Of a stretch of DNA of 64,000 nt, positions 34,561 to 43,423 are shown in pieces. Within the stretch, counting starts at the first letter, position 1. Each line of letters opens with the position of its first letter. The position numbers and the translations under genes are program-made. The DNA is taken from positions 3,038,001-3,102,000 of the forward strand of contig NSGV01000001.1 in NCBI GenBank assembly GCA_002300355.1, in the 5' to 3' direction. The DNA is from Streptomyces sp. TLI_235. GTDB taxonomy: Bacteria; Actinomycetota; Actinomycetes; Streptomycetales; Streptomycetaceae. The notes beneath the pieces were generated by a model. The model did no database searches. It was not told the DNA's origin and saw only the letters and a list, made by a program, of their open reading frames with translations.

Positions 34561-35448
34561 ATGACCGCAGCCTCCGACCGCCCGCCACGCCGCCTGCTCC
34601 TGGTGCACGCGCACCCCGACGACGAGTCGATCGGCAACGGAGCCACCATGGCGCGGTACACCGCCGAGGGTGCCGGGGTCACGCTGGTGACCTGCACCCT
34701 CGGCGAGGGCGGTGAGGTGATCCCGCCCGAGTTGGCCCGTCTGACGGCCGATCGGGAGGACACCCTGGGCGACCACAGGATCGGCGAGCTGACCGCCGCG
34801 ATGCGCGCGGTCGGCGTCGCCGATGTCCGCTTTCTCGGCGGCCCGGGCCGCTACCGCGACTCCGGGATGATGGGCGTCGCCGACAACGACCGGCCCGGCT
34901 GCTTCTGGCAGGCCGACGTGGACGAGGCCGCCGACCACCTGGTCGCGGTCGTCCGCGAGGTCCGGCCGCAGGTGCTCGTCACCTACGACGAGAACGGCGG
35001 CTACGGCCACCCCGACCACATCCAGGCGCACCGGGTGGCCCTGCGGGCGTACGAGCTGGCGGCCGACCCGGCGCACCGCCCGGAGCTGGGCGCGGCCTGG
35101 CGGATCGCCAAGGTGTACTACAACCGGATGCCGCGCTCGGTGATCGAGCAGGGCTTGAAGGAGACGGCCGCCGCCGCGGTCTTCCCCGGCACCGCCGCCC
35201 CCGGCGACGTGCCCGGCGTGGTGGACGACGCGGTGGTGACGGCCGTCCTGGACGGGCGGGCGTACGCCGGGTCGAAGGCGGCCGCGATGCGGGCGCACGC
35301 CACTCAGATCACCGTGGCCGGCGAGTACTTCGCGCTCAGCAACGACCTGGGGCAGCCGCTGATGGCCACCGAGTACTACCAGCTGGCGCACGGCGAGCCG
35401 GGCGGGCCGCTGCCGGAGACGGACCTCTTCGCGGGGGTGGCGCTGTGA
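34561..35448 (+). CDS. mshB: N-acetyl-GlcN-Ins deacetylase, mycothiol synthesis
   Basis: 295 aa, LmbE/PIG-L family. The zinc site is formed by the AHPDDES motif (His18, Asp21) and the HPDH in [16 protein letters not shown], with the catalytic Asp in the first motif. [26 protein letters not shown] and [10 protein letters not shown] are specific to MshB rather than Mca. It removes acetate from GlcNAc-inositol, giving GlcN-Ins for cysteine ligation, the committed path to mycothiol, the main actinobacterial thiol. Probably leaderless. Overlaps the following DUF6113 gene by four bases. Confidence 0.95.
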   Translation: MTAASDRPPRRLLLVHAHPDDESIGNGATMARYTAEGAGVTLVTCTLGEGGEVIPPELARLTADREDTLGDHRIGELTAAMRAVGVADVRFLGGPGRYRDSGMMGVADNDRPGCFWQADVDEAADHLVAVVREVRPQVLVTYDENGGYGHPDHIQAHRVALRAYELAADPAHRPELGAAWRIAKVYYNRMPRSVIEQGLKETAAAAVFPGTAAPGDVPGVVDDAVVTAVLDGRAYAGSKAAAMRAHATQITVAGEYFALSNDLGQPLMATEYYQLAHGEPGGPLPETDLFAGVAL

Positions 35449-35900
35449 AGCCCCAGCACGCCCTCCTGGGCATCCGGTCCCAGCGGCTGGCCGAGCCGTT
35501 GCCGCCGCGCGGCTTCCGGGTGGCCGCCTACGTCGTGCTCTTCCTCGTGGGGGCCGCGGTCTCGTTGTGCGGAGCGTTCGTGCAGGCTCTGTGGCCGCCG
35601 TTCGGCGTGCTGCTGGCGCTGGGCGCGACCGGCGGGGTCTTCTACGGCGGGCTGCGGCTGACCGGGACGAAGCTCGGCGCGGGCATCCCGCTGGCCGGCT
35701 GGTTCGCCGTGCTGATGGTGATGATGGCGCCCCGCCCGGAGGGCGACTTCGTCCTGGCGGCCGGGCTGACCTCGTATCTCTACCTGTTCGCCGGCGCGGT
35801 CGCCGGCGTGGTCTGTGCGACGCTGCCGACCCGGACGGCCTTGGGCCTCGGGGCGGTCGGCGGCGATCGGCAACGTCCCGTCAAGGACCCACACGCATAG
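35445..35900 (+). CDS. DUF6113-like membrane protein
   Basis: 151 aa with four predicted helices ([69 protein letters not shown]). Its GTG start overlaps the mshB stop (GTGA), so it is translated together with mshB; a membrane protein in this place is also found in mycobacteria (Rv1171). Function unknown; its constant link to mshB suggests a partner or membrane anchor for mycothiol metabolism, which is inference. Confidence 0.82.
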   Translation: MKPQHALLGIRSQRLAEPLPPRGFRVAAYVVLFLVGAAVSLCGAFVQALWPPFGVLLALGATGGVFYGGLRLTGTKLGAGIPLAGWFAVLMVMMAPRPEGDFVLAAGLTSYLYLFAGAVAGVVCATLPTRTALGLGAVGGDRQRPVKDPHA

Positions 35901-36219
35901 CCCGATAGCGGAATTATCGGACATATCGGGTTCTTTCCGTTCCGGGCCGTCGCCTGGCGCTTCCCAGTATGGTGGTGCCGGTGCGGGTGCCTCCGGTCCT
36001 ACGACCGGGGACGACAGCCCCGGATGCCTCGGACGCAGGGCGGGAGGGTACCTTCAGCCCAGTCGCGTGGCGGCGGCGCCGTCTCAGCCAACACGTGAAG
36101 AAGCTGGTGTCGGAGGGCCGTCCGGTCCGCAGCGCGGTGCCGCACCGCACGCGGGAGGACGTCCCACAACCCGCGGCCGCCGCCCGTAGGCGCGGCCGCG
36201 AACCCGGAGCAGAGCAGCA
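35901..36219. other. Intergenic region before the proline-rich wall protein
   Basis: About 320 bases. It begins with an AT-richer patch carrying three copies of a hexamer: CCGATA at 35902-35907 (inverted) and TATCGG at 35915-35920 and 35924-35929. The outer copies form a 7-bp inverted repeat. It may be an operator or a weak terminator. Further on, GGGTACCTTC near 36046 could be a promoter, and a possible small ORF ends at 36223. Confidence 0.35.
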
Positions 36220-36223
36220 TTGA
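36095..36223 (+). CDS. Possible small ORF coupled to the proline-rich gene (42 aa)
   Basis: A GTG-started frame (KKLVSEGRPVRSAVPHRTRED..) of 42 basic residues ends in a TGA that overlaps the TTG start of the next gene as TTGA, the layout of translational coupling. Its early codons have high GC at third positions. There is no clear ribosome site and no recognised homologue, so it may be chance. Confidence 0.25.
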   Translation: MKKLVSEGRPVRSAVPHRTREDVPQPAAAARRRGREPGAEQH

Positions 36224-38579
36224 GCAGCCGCGAATCTGACAGCGCGTACCCGCCGCCCCGCGGGGCCAACCCCGGCCGCCGCAGCGCGGACGGGGCGGAC
36301 GCCTACCCCTCCGGCACCCCGCCGTACGGCACCGGTCTGCCGGGCGCCGCCGCGTTCGCGCACGGCCGCAGCGACGACCCCTTCGGCACGGCGACCCAGG
36401 GCGCCGGCATCGGCGTCCCGGACGCACCCGTCGACGACGCCCCCAAGACCGAGACCACCCTGACCACCCGGGTGCGGATCAACATCCCCGGATCCCGGCC
36501 GATCCCGCCGGTCGTGGTGCGCAGCCCCGTCAAGAACGAGGAGCCCCCGGCCGAGCCGGGCGCGCCCCGGCACCGCTCCGAGGGCCCCGGCTCGCCGGTC
36601 CTCGGCGTGATGGACACCGGCACCACCACCGCGCCGCCGAACCTGCCGCCGGAGTGGCAGGAAGGCCCGGGCGGCGGCCAGGGCGCCCCCGCCGGCGGCC
36701 AGGGCCGCTCCGACGGCACCAGCGAGTCGGAGTCGACCGGCGCCTGGTTCCGGCCCCGGCAGAAGACCGCCGGGCCCGCCCCCGTCGCGGCGGGCACCCC
36801 GGGCGCGGCCCAGCAGGCAGGTCAGCAGGCCGCTGCCCAGGCCGGCCCGCAGTCCGCCCCGGGCGCTCCGCAGACCGCTCCTCGGACCTCCCCGCAGGGC
36901 GGGCCGCGGGTGGCAGCCCCCGGTCCGCGCAGCCCGATGCCCGGCGAGCAGCGGCCCGCGCCGCGGCCGACCGGCGCCCCGGCCTCGCCGTTCGCCGGCG
37001 GGCCCGAGGGTGCGCCGCCGGACCCGTTCGCCGCACCGCCGCAGGGCCGCCCGGAGGGCGGCGCCGGCCCGCGCCCGACCGGCCGCTTCGCCGCCGACCC
37101 GTTCGCCGCACCGCCGCAGGGCGTGCCGGGGGCCGCCGACCCGTTCGGCACGGCCGCGCCGGCGCCGGAGAACCCCTTCCACACCGGCCCGGCCGACCCG
37201 TTCGCCGCGGGTCGCGCGGCCGGCGCGCCGCAGCCGGAGCCCGAGGACACCCAGATCGGCGGTTTCGAGCCGATCCGTGACGAGCCCCGCCAGGGCGACT
37301 CGATACCCGGCATGCCGACCGCCAACCTGTTCGGCTCGGCGCCGCCGGCCGCCGCACCCTTCGCCCCGGGCGCCCCCGCCGGGCCCTTCGCCCCGCCGAC
37401 CCGTTCGCCCCGGCGGACCCGTTCGCGCGCGGCGCGGCCCAGGCCGCCGCCGACCCGTTCGCCGATCCGTTCGGCACGGCGCCCCGGCAGGGCGACCCGT
37501 TCGGCGGCCCCTTCGCCGGCCCCGGCCCCTCGCAGGCCCGTGCCGCCGCGGAGCCGGCCCCCGAGCCCGCCCCGAAGCCGGAGCCCCCGAAGACCGATTC
37601 CCCGAAGGCGGAGCCGGCCGCGCCGGCCGCCAAGAAGCGCGGCAAGTCGCGCAAGCTGGCCGGCTACGCCGTCGGCGGTCTGCTCTTCGCCGGCGCCGCC
37701 GCGTACGGCACCGGCCTGATGCTCAACCAGGCGGACATCCCCAAGGGCACCACCGTGCTCGGCACCGACATCGGCGGCGACACCCGCGACCAGGCGGTGA
37801 GCGCCCTCGACGAGTCGGTGGCCAAGACCGGCAAGGAGCCGATCAAGCTGAAGCTGGGCGGCCAGGCGCTGACCCTCGACCCGGCCACCGCCGGTCTGAG
37901 CTTCGACACCACCGCCACCGTGGACGGGCTGACCAAGCACAGCTACAACCCGGTCGAGGTGATCGGCTCGCTGGCGGGCGGTACCAAGGCGGTCGCGCCC
38001 GAGGTCAAGGTCGACCGGTCGAAGCTCAAGGCGGCGCTGGACGAGCTGGCCGCGAAGTCCGGTCAGGGCCTCAAGGAGGGCTTCGTCCGCTTCACCGAGA
38101 CCGGCCAGGCCGAGGTCGTGGCCGGCAAGCCCGGGCAGGGCCTGGACTCCGCGGCCGCCGCGGAGCAGGTCGAGCAGGCCTACCGCAACCGCGCGGCCGG
38201 CCAGCCGGAGGGCGAGGTCGCGCTGACGCTGACCGCGGCCCAGCCGAAGGTCGGTGAGGACGTGCTCAAAGCGGCCGCCGTCGAGCTCGGCAAGCAGGTC
38301 CTCAACGGCAATGTGACGCTCAAGGCCGGCGCCAGGAAGTGGGACTTCGGCAAGCTCACCGCGAGCAGGGCGCTGACCCTCGCCCCGGACGCCTCCGGCA
38401 AGGTCGTCCTCACCTGGGACCTGGACAAGCTGGACGCCGCGCTGAACGGCGTCTTCGACAAGGCCAAGACCCGCAAGAACGGGGCGCTCGTCGCGATCAC
38501 CCCGCAGGACGTCGCGGACGGCATCGCCACCGTGATCGGCAAGACCGGCAAGGACCGCGTCTTCACCTTCCCCGCCTGA
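36220..38579 (+). pseudogene. Proline-rich membrane protein with VanW/YoaR-like peptidoglycan-binding domain, frameshifted
   Basis: Read as two frames. Bases 36220-37395 encode about 390 residues of Pro/Ala/Gly-rich cytoplasmic sequence with repeated DPFAAPPQG and ADPFA units. From 37396 the sense continues only in the +2 shifted frame: ADPFAPADPFARG, DPFADPFG, then KKRGKSRKLAGYAVGGLLFAG (membrane helix) and, to 38579, an outer domain starting GTDIGGDTRDQAVSALDESVA. That domain matches the YoaR/VanW-like putative peptidoglycan-binding family. Inserting one G after 37395 would join both halves into one protein of about 786 aa. It is either a real one-base deletion or a sequencing error in GC-rich repeats. 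TTG start at 36220 with GGAG upstream. If intact, a wall-linked single-pass protein. Confidence 0.8.
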
Positions 38580-38615
38580 CGCCGCCGGCGCACCGTCCGA
38601 GGACGGTCGAGCACC

Positions 38616-38654
38616 GCACCGAGGCCGGTACCCGCAGGGTGCCGGCCTCGGTGC
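38616..38654 (+). terminator. Terminator after the proline-rich gene
   Basis: A 17-bp stem with one G-U pair (38616-38632 with 38638-38654) and a 5-nt loop, 36 bases past the stop. Confidence 0.78.
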
Positions 38655-39130
38655 TTCCCGCCCCGGACCAGCCGCGCAGCACCTCCACCGCCCGGCCGGG
38701 GAAGATCGCCTGACGCTCCGTCGACTCATGGCCATTTCTGGCGAATCGTCGCCATTGGCGTTCCATAACCGGACATAACATCAGATCCTGCGCTTGGTTT
38801 GGAAACCGGCCGCGAAGTGCAGTCGAACGCCTGCGAAACGCCCGCGACCTGGGCATTTTTCCGAAGAACCGATGGTTGAAACTCACTCTGGCCGAAGGAT
38901 CGCCTCCGGCGTTACCAATCTTTGATACAACGCCGGTCGACAAGCATTCGCCATGTTCAGCAAGATGTGGCACGAGCCGTTCCACAGCGGTAGCACAAGT
39001 TCCGATCAACCATCCGACATCGAGATGCGCCCCGGACGACCTGTACCGATGCCGACGACCTCTGGCATCGCGATCGGCAGGGTCTTTGCGCGGTCGGTGA
39101 ACGCGGGACCGCACGAGGGGGAGAACCACC
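38655..39130 (+). promoter_or_regulatory. AT-richer upstream region of the opp operon
   Basis: About 475 bases with noticeably lower GC than the genes, as expected for a promoter and leader. It contains a perfect short inverted repeat TGGCGA-ATCG-TCGCCA (38739-38754), flanked by GGCCAT and TTGGCG near-copies, and a TTTGATACAA stretch (about 38924) that might be a -10. It ends in the ribosome site GAGGGGGAG. No ORF with coding character is seen. Confidence 0.4.
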
Positions 39131-40108
39131 TTGGGTCGTTACATGCTTCGCAAGCTGACCAATTACCTGATTATGGTCACGCTTGCGGCGTCTCTCTCCT
39201 ACATCGTCGCGGGGCTGAGTCTCCATCCCCAGGCGAACTACGAGGGACGCAACCCTCCCCTGGCGAAGAGCACCATCAGCAAGACGCTCGACGACGTCAA
39301 CATGAACCCCGACAGGCCCATCCTGGAGCGCTTCGGCACCTGGGCGAACGGCGTCGTCCACGGCGACCTGGGCAAGACCATCGACGGCTCCCCCGTCAAC
39401 GACGAGGTCGGCCGCCGCATCGGCGTCTCGACCCGTCTCCTGCTGCTGGCCACCCTGATCGGCTCGGCCGGCGGCGTCGCGATGGGCGCGCTCGGCGCGG
39501 TGAAGCAGTACAAGCTCTTCGACCGCGTCACCACCGTCGGCTCGTTCTTCGTCCTCGCGATGCCGACGTTCGTCCTCGGTCTGTTCCTGAAGATCTCCTC
39601 GATCAACTTCCTCGGCGCGGGCACGATCCACTTCACCGGTGAGACCGACCCCGAGTTCGCCGGCCGCTGGGACTTCGCGGCGCTCGCCAACCGCGCCGAG
39701 CACATGCTGCTGCCCGGGCTCACCCTGATCCTCATTCAGGTCGCGCTCTACAGCCGGTACCAGCGCAGCACCATGCTCGACGTGCTCGGCAGCGACTTCC
39801 TCCGCACCGCCCGCGCCAAGGGCCTGCGCCGCCGCACGGCCCTGGTGAAGCACGGCCTGCGGACCGCCGTCCTGCCGGTCGTCCCGCTGCTGGTCTTCAA
39901 CATCGTGCTGCTGTTCGTCGGCGCCACCTTCACCGAGAAGACCTTCGGCTGGCACGGCATGGGCGAGATGCTCGTCAACTCGATCACACGCAACGACGTG
40001 AACTCGACCGCGGCAGGCGCGCTGTTCACCGCAGTCCTGGTGCTCATCGCCGGCCTCCTCTCCGAACTCGCCTACGCGGCGCTCGATCCGCGCGTCCGGG
40101 TGCGCTGA
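39131..40108 (+). CDS. oppB: Oligopeptide ABC transporter permease OppB
   Basis: 325 aa, six membrane helices. Cytoplasmic-loop text RTARAKGLRRRTALVKHGLRTAVLPVVP is the EAA-type motif that docks the ATPase, and TFTEKTFGWHGMGEMLVNSI is the usual DppB/OppB C-terminal region. It starts with TTG at 39131 behind GAGGGGGAG; an ATG four codons later (39143) is less well placed. First gene of an oppB-oppC-oppD-oppA operon in the same order as M. tuberculosis Rv1283c-Rv1280c. Imports peptides together with the next three products. Confidence 0.92.
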   Translation: MGRYMLRKLTNYLIMVTLAASLSYIVAGLSLHPQANYEGRNPPLAKSTISKTLDDVNMNPDRPILERFGTWANGVVHGDLGKTIDGSPVNDEVGRRIGVSTRLLLLATLIGSAGGVAMGALGAVKQYKLFDRVTTVGSFFVLAMPTFVLGLFLKISSINFLGAGTIHFTGETDPEFAGRWDFAALANRAEHMLLPGLTLILIQVALYSRYQRSTMLDVLGSDFLRTARAKGLRRRTALVKHGLRTAVLPVVPLLVFNIVLLFVGATFTEKTFGWHGMGEMLVNSITRNDVNSTAAGALFTAVLVLIAGLLSELAYAALDPRVRVR

Positions 40109-40152
40109 CACCCCGTCCGCAACGACCGACCACCGACGAAGAGGAAGAACCG

Positions 40153-41148
40153 ATGAGCGTCAACCCGTCCGCTGCGAAGCCCTCGGCCAAGCGATCCGGC
40201 CGCGCCCGGCTGACCGTCCGCCGCTTTGCCCGCAACCGCCTGGCCCTGGTGGGCCTGGGCATCATCGTCCTGCTGTTCCTGGCGGCCTACATCGGCCCGC
40301 TGGTGGACAAGTACGACTACACCTTCCACGACTACATGGCCTTCACCGCGCCGCCCGGCGGCGACCACTGGTGGGGCACCAACCAGGGCGGCCAGGACCT
40401 GTTCGCGCTGACCATGCGCGGACTCCAGAAGTCCCTGGTGATCGGCCTGCTGGTCGGTGTGATCTCCACCCTGGTGGCGGCCGCCGTCGGCTCCTTCGCC
40501 GCCTACTACGGCGGCTGGGTCGACCGGCTCCTGATGTGGGGCGTCGACCTGCTGCTGGTCCTGCCCAGCTTCCTGATCATCGCCGTGCTCTCGCCGGCGT
40601 TCCGCTCGGCCAGCTGGCTGGTGTTCGTCGTCCTGCTCGCCGCCTTCAGCTGGATGATCACCGGACGTGTCGTCCGCAGCATGACCCTGACGCTGAAGGA
40701 CCGCGAGTTCGTCAAGGCCGCCAAGTACATGGGCGTCCCCGGCCCGGTCATCGTGTTCCGGCACATCCTGCCGAACATGGCCTCGCTGCTGATCATCGAC
40801 TCGGTGATCCAGGTCGGCGCGGCGGTCATCGGCGAGAGCGGCCTCTCCTTCTTCGGCTTCGGTGTGCAACCGCCGGACGTGTCGCTCGGCACGATCATCG
40901 CGGAGAACACCACCAACGCGCCGACCTTCCCGTGGCTGTTCTACTTCCCCGCCGGCTGCCTGGTGCTGATCGGCCTCGCGGTCTCCTTCGTCGGTGACGG
41001 CCTGCGCGACGCCTTCGACCCCAACGCCTCCGGTGCGAAGGCCCGCCGCAAGCCGGCCAAGGCCGCGGGCGCCGAAGCCCCCGCCGGCCAGGTGCCCGGC
41101 CAGATCCAGGGCCCGAACACCTCGTCCGACGTGCTGAGCGCCCCGTGA
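40153..41148 (+). CDS. oppC: Oligopeptide ABC transporter permease OppC
   Basis: 331 aa. RRFARNRLALVGLGIIVLLFLAAY begins the family N-terminus. HWWGTNQGGQDLFALTMRGLQKSL is the conserved periplasmic/lead-in motif (usually GTDxxGRD), and KAAKYMGVPGPVIVFRHILPNMASLL is the ATPase-docking EAA loop. The C-terminus beyond VSFVGDGLRDAFDP is a 50-residue Ala/Lys/Pro tail not usual in the family. ATG at 40153 with GAAGAGGAAG. Its stop overlaps the oppD start (GTGA). Confidence 0.93.
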   Translation: MSVNPSAAKPSAKRSGRARLTVRRFARNRLALVGLGIIVLLFLAAYIGPLVDKYDYTFHDYMAFTAPPGGDHWWGTNQGGQDLFALTMRGLQKSLVIGLLVGVISTLVAAAVGSFAAYYGGWVDRLLMWGVDLLLVLPSFLIIAVLSPAFRSASWLVFVVLLAAFSWMITGRVVRSMTLTLKDREFVKAAKYMGVPGPVIVFRHILPNMASLLIIDSVIQVGAAVIGESGLSFFGFGVQPPDVSLGTIIAENTTNAPTFPWLFYFPAGCLVLIGLAVSFVGDGLRDAFDPNASGAKARRKPAKAAGAEAPAGQVPGQIQGPNTSSDVLSAP

Positions 41149-43298
41149 GCGCCGCATCCGACTCCGCGCAGCACCCGGCCAGCACCCGTAGCAAGGAAGG
41201 ACTCCGACCGGTGAGCGACATCCGGCTGGACAAGACCGCAGCGCCCGTCCTCGAGGTGCGCGACCTGCACGTGTCGTTCCCGAGCGAGGCCGGCGAGGTC
41301 CGCGCGGTGCGCGGCGTCTCGTACTCGGTGCGGCCGGGCGAGGTGCTGGGCATCGTCGGCGAGTCCGGCTCCGGCAAGTCCGTGTCCTCGATGGCCGTCC
41401 TCGGCCTGCTGCCCGACACCGCCGCGATCAGCGGCTCCGTCCGGCTCGGCGGCCGCGAGCTGCTCGGCCTGTCGGACGCCGAGCTCTCGGGCATCCGCGG
41501 CAAGGACATCGGTATGGTCTTCCAGGACCCGCTGTCCGCCCTCACCCCGGTCTACAGCGTCGGTACGCAGATCGTCGAGGCGCTGCGGATCCACCAGAAC
41601 ATGTCGAAGGACAAGGCCCGGGCGCGGGCGATCGAGCTGCTCGACGTGGTCGGCATCCCCGACCCGAAGCGCCGCGTGGACAACTTCCCGCACGAGTTCT
41701 CCGGCGGTATGCGCCAGCGCGCGATGATCGCCATGGCGATCGCCAACGACCCCAAGGTGATCATCGCCGACGAACCGACCACCGCGCTCGACGTGACCAT
41801 CCAGGCGCAGGTGCTGGAGGTCCTGAAGACCGCTCAGGACGTCACCGGCGCCGCGATCGTGATGATCACTCACGACCTCGGCGTGATCGCCGGCTTCGCC
41901 GACCGCGTCCAGGTGATGTACGCGGGCAAGCCGGTGGAGACCGGCAGCGTGGACGAGGTCTACTACGAGCCGCGGATGCCGTACACCATCGGCCTGCTCG
42001 GCTCCATCCCGCGGCTCGACGAGAGCGAGCGCCGCGCGCTCACCCCGATCGAGGGCAACCCGCCGTCGATGGTCGCGCTGCCGAAGGGCTGCCCGTTCCA
42101 GGCGCGCTGCCCGATCGCCGTCGACCGCTGCTCCGAGACGGAGCCGCAGCTCGAGATCCGGGCCGGCAGCAGCCACCCGACCGCGTGCCACCGCAGCTCC
42201 GACCTCGCCGGCGAGCTGGACCCTGCCACGATCTTCCCGCTGCCGGAGGTCCCCACCCCCCACGCGCTGGAGTCCCGTCCGCGCGAGGACCGCACCTCGG
42301 TGCTGTCGGTGGACGGGCTGGTCAAGCACTTCCCGGTCACCCACGGCGCGGTGGTCAAGCGCAAGGTGGGCGTGGTCCGCGCGGTGGACGGCATCTCGCT
42401 GGACATCCGCGAGGGCGAGACGCTGGGCCTGGTCGGCGAGTCCGGCTGCGGCAAGTCGACCACCCTGCTGGAGATCCTCGACCTCCCGAGCGACCAGACC
42501 GGCACGGTGACCGTGCTCGGCCGCGACGTGAAGAGCCTCAAGCGGGCCGACCGCAAGGCGCTCCGCCGTGACATGCAGATCGTCTTCCAGGACCCGATGG
42601 CGGCCCTGGACTCGCGGATGCCGATCGGCGACATCCTGGCCGAGCCGCTGAAGACGCACGGCTGGGACCGGGACCGGATCAACGCCCGCGTGCCGGAGCT
42701 GCTGTCCCTGGTGGGCCTGGACCCGGACCACGCGGACCGCTACCCGCAGGAGTTCTCCGGCGGTCAGCGCCAGCGCATCTCCATCGCCCGCGCCCTGGCG
42801 CTGGAGCCCAAGCTGGTCGTCCTGGACGAGCCGGTGTCCGCCCTGGACGTCTCCATCCAGGCCGGCGTGCTCAACCTGCTGGACGAGCTGAAGTCCCGCC
42901 TGGGCCTGAGCTACCTGTTCGTCGCGCACGACCTCTCCGTGGTCCGCCACATCGCCGACCGGATCGCCGTGATGTACCTCGGCCGGATCGTCGAGCAGGG
43001 CACCACCGACGAGATCTTCGCGGCTCCCTCGCACCCGTACACCCAGGCCCTGCTGTCGGCCGTTCCGGTGCCCGACCCGCAGCGTGAGCGCGAGCGGTCC
43101 CGGATCCTGCTCTCCGGCGATCTCCCCAGCCCGTCGGACGTTCCGAGCGGCTGCCGGTTCCGCAACCGCTGCCCGAAGTTCCTCACCCTGTCCGACACGG
43201 ATCAGGCGCGCTGCCGGGACGAGGACCCGGGCGACAGCCGCCTCGGGACCGACCACGTGGCCGCGTGCCACTTCGCCGCCCCGCTGGAAGTGGTCTGA
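41145..43298 (+). CDS. oppD: Fused double-ATPase of the oligopeptide importer, OppD
   Basis: 717 aa, two complete NBDs in one chain. NBD1: Walker A GESGSGKS, signature FSGGMRQRAMIA, Walker B VIIADEPTTALD, then a C-terminal Cys cluster (GCPFQARCPIAVDRC...TACH). NBD2 (from about residue 385): GESGCGKST, FSGGQRQRISIA, LVVLDEPVSALD and a second cluster (GCRFRNRCPKF...ARC...AACH). In mycobacterial OppD, also a fused protein, such cysteines bind a [4Fe-4S] cluster, so the same may hold here. The GTG at 41145 overlaps oppC by four bases; a GTG at 41211 with GGAAGGA upstream is a good alternative start. Confidence 0.93.
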   Translation: MSAASDSAQHPASTRSKEGLRPVSDIRLDKTAAPVLEVRDLHVSFPSEAGEVRAVRGVSYSVRPGEVLGIVGESGSGKSVSSMAVLGLLPDTAAISGSVRLGGRELLGLSDAELSGIRGKDIGMVFQDPLSALTPVYSVGTQIVEALRIHQNMSKDKARARAIELLDVVGIPDPKRRVDNFPHEFSGGMRQRAMIAMAIANDPKVIIADEPTTALDVTIQAQVLEVLKTAQDVTGAAIVMITHDLGVIAGFADRVQVMYAGKPVETGSVDEVYYEPRMPYTIGLLGSIPRLDESERRALTPIEGNPPSMVALPKGCPFQARCPIAVDRCSETEPQLEIRAGSSHPTACHRSSDLAGELDPATIFPLPEVPTPHALESRPREDRTSVLSVDGLVKHFPVTHGAVVKRKVGVVRAVDGISLDIREGETLGLVGESGCGKSTTLLEILDLPSDQTGTVTVLGRDVKSLKRADRKALRRDMQIVFQDPMAALDSRMPIGDILAEPLKTHGWDRDRINARVPELLSLVGLDPDHADRYPQEFSGGQRQRISIARALALEPKLVVLDEPVSALDVSIQAGVLNLLDELKSRLGLSYLFVAHDLSVVRHIADRIAVMYLGRIVEQGTTDEIFAAPSHPYTQALLSAVPVPDPQRERERSRILLSGDLPSPSDVPSGCRFRNRCPKFLTLSDTDQARCRDEDPGDSRLGTDHVAACHFAAPLEVV

Positions 43299-43423
43299 CA
43301 GACCGGCCCCATCCGGACCGGGCACCCCACGACCCACCCCGTTCGGCCGCAGTCCCAGCGCCACCCGCTCCGGCGGGTCCGCTGATCACTATCACCGTTA
43401 ACCACAACCAACAGGGGAATCCC

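Noticed and set aside
36220..37719. A complete 499-aa proline/arginine-rich protein
   Set aside because: After 37395 this frame turns into Arg/Pro/Ser-only text, which is the shifted reading of the ADPFA repeats; the membrane helix and wall domain continue in another frame.
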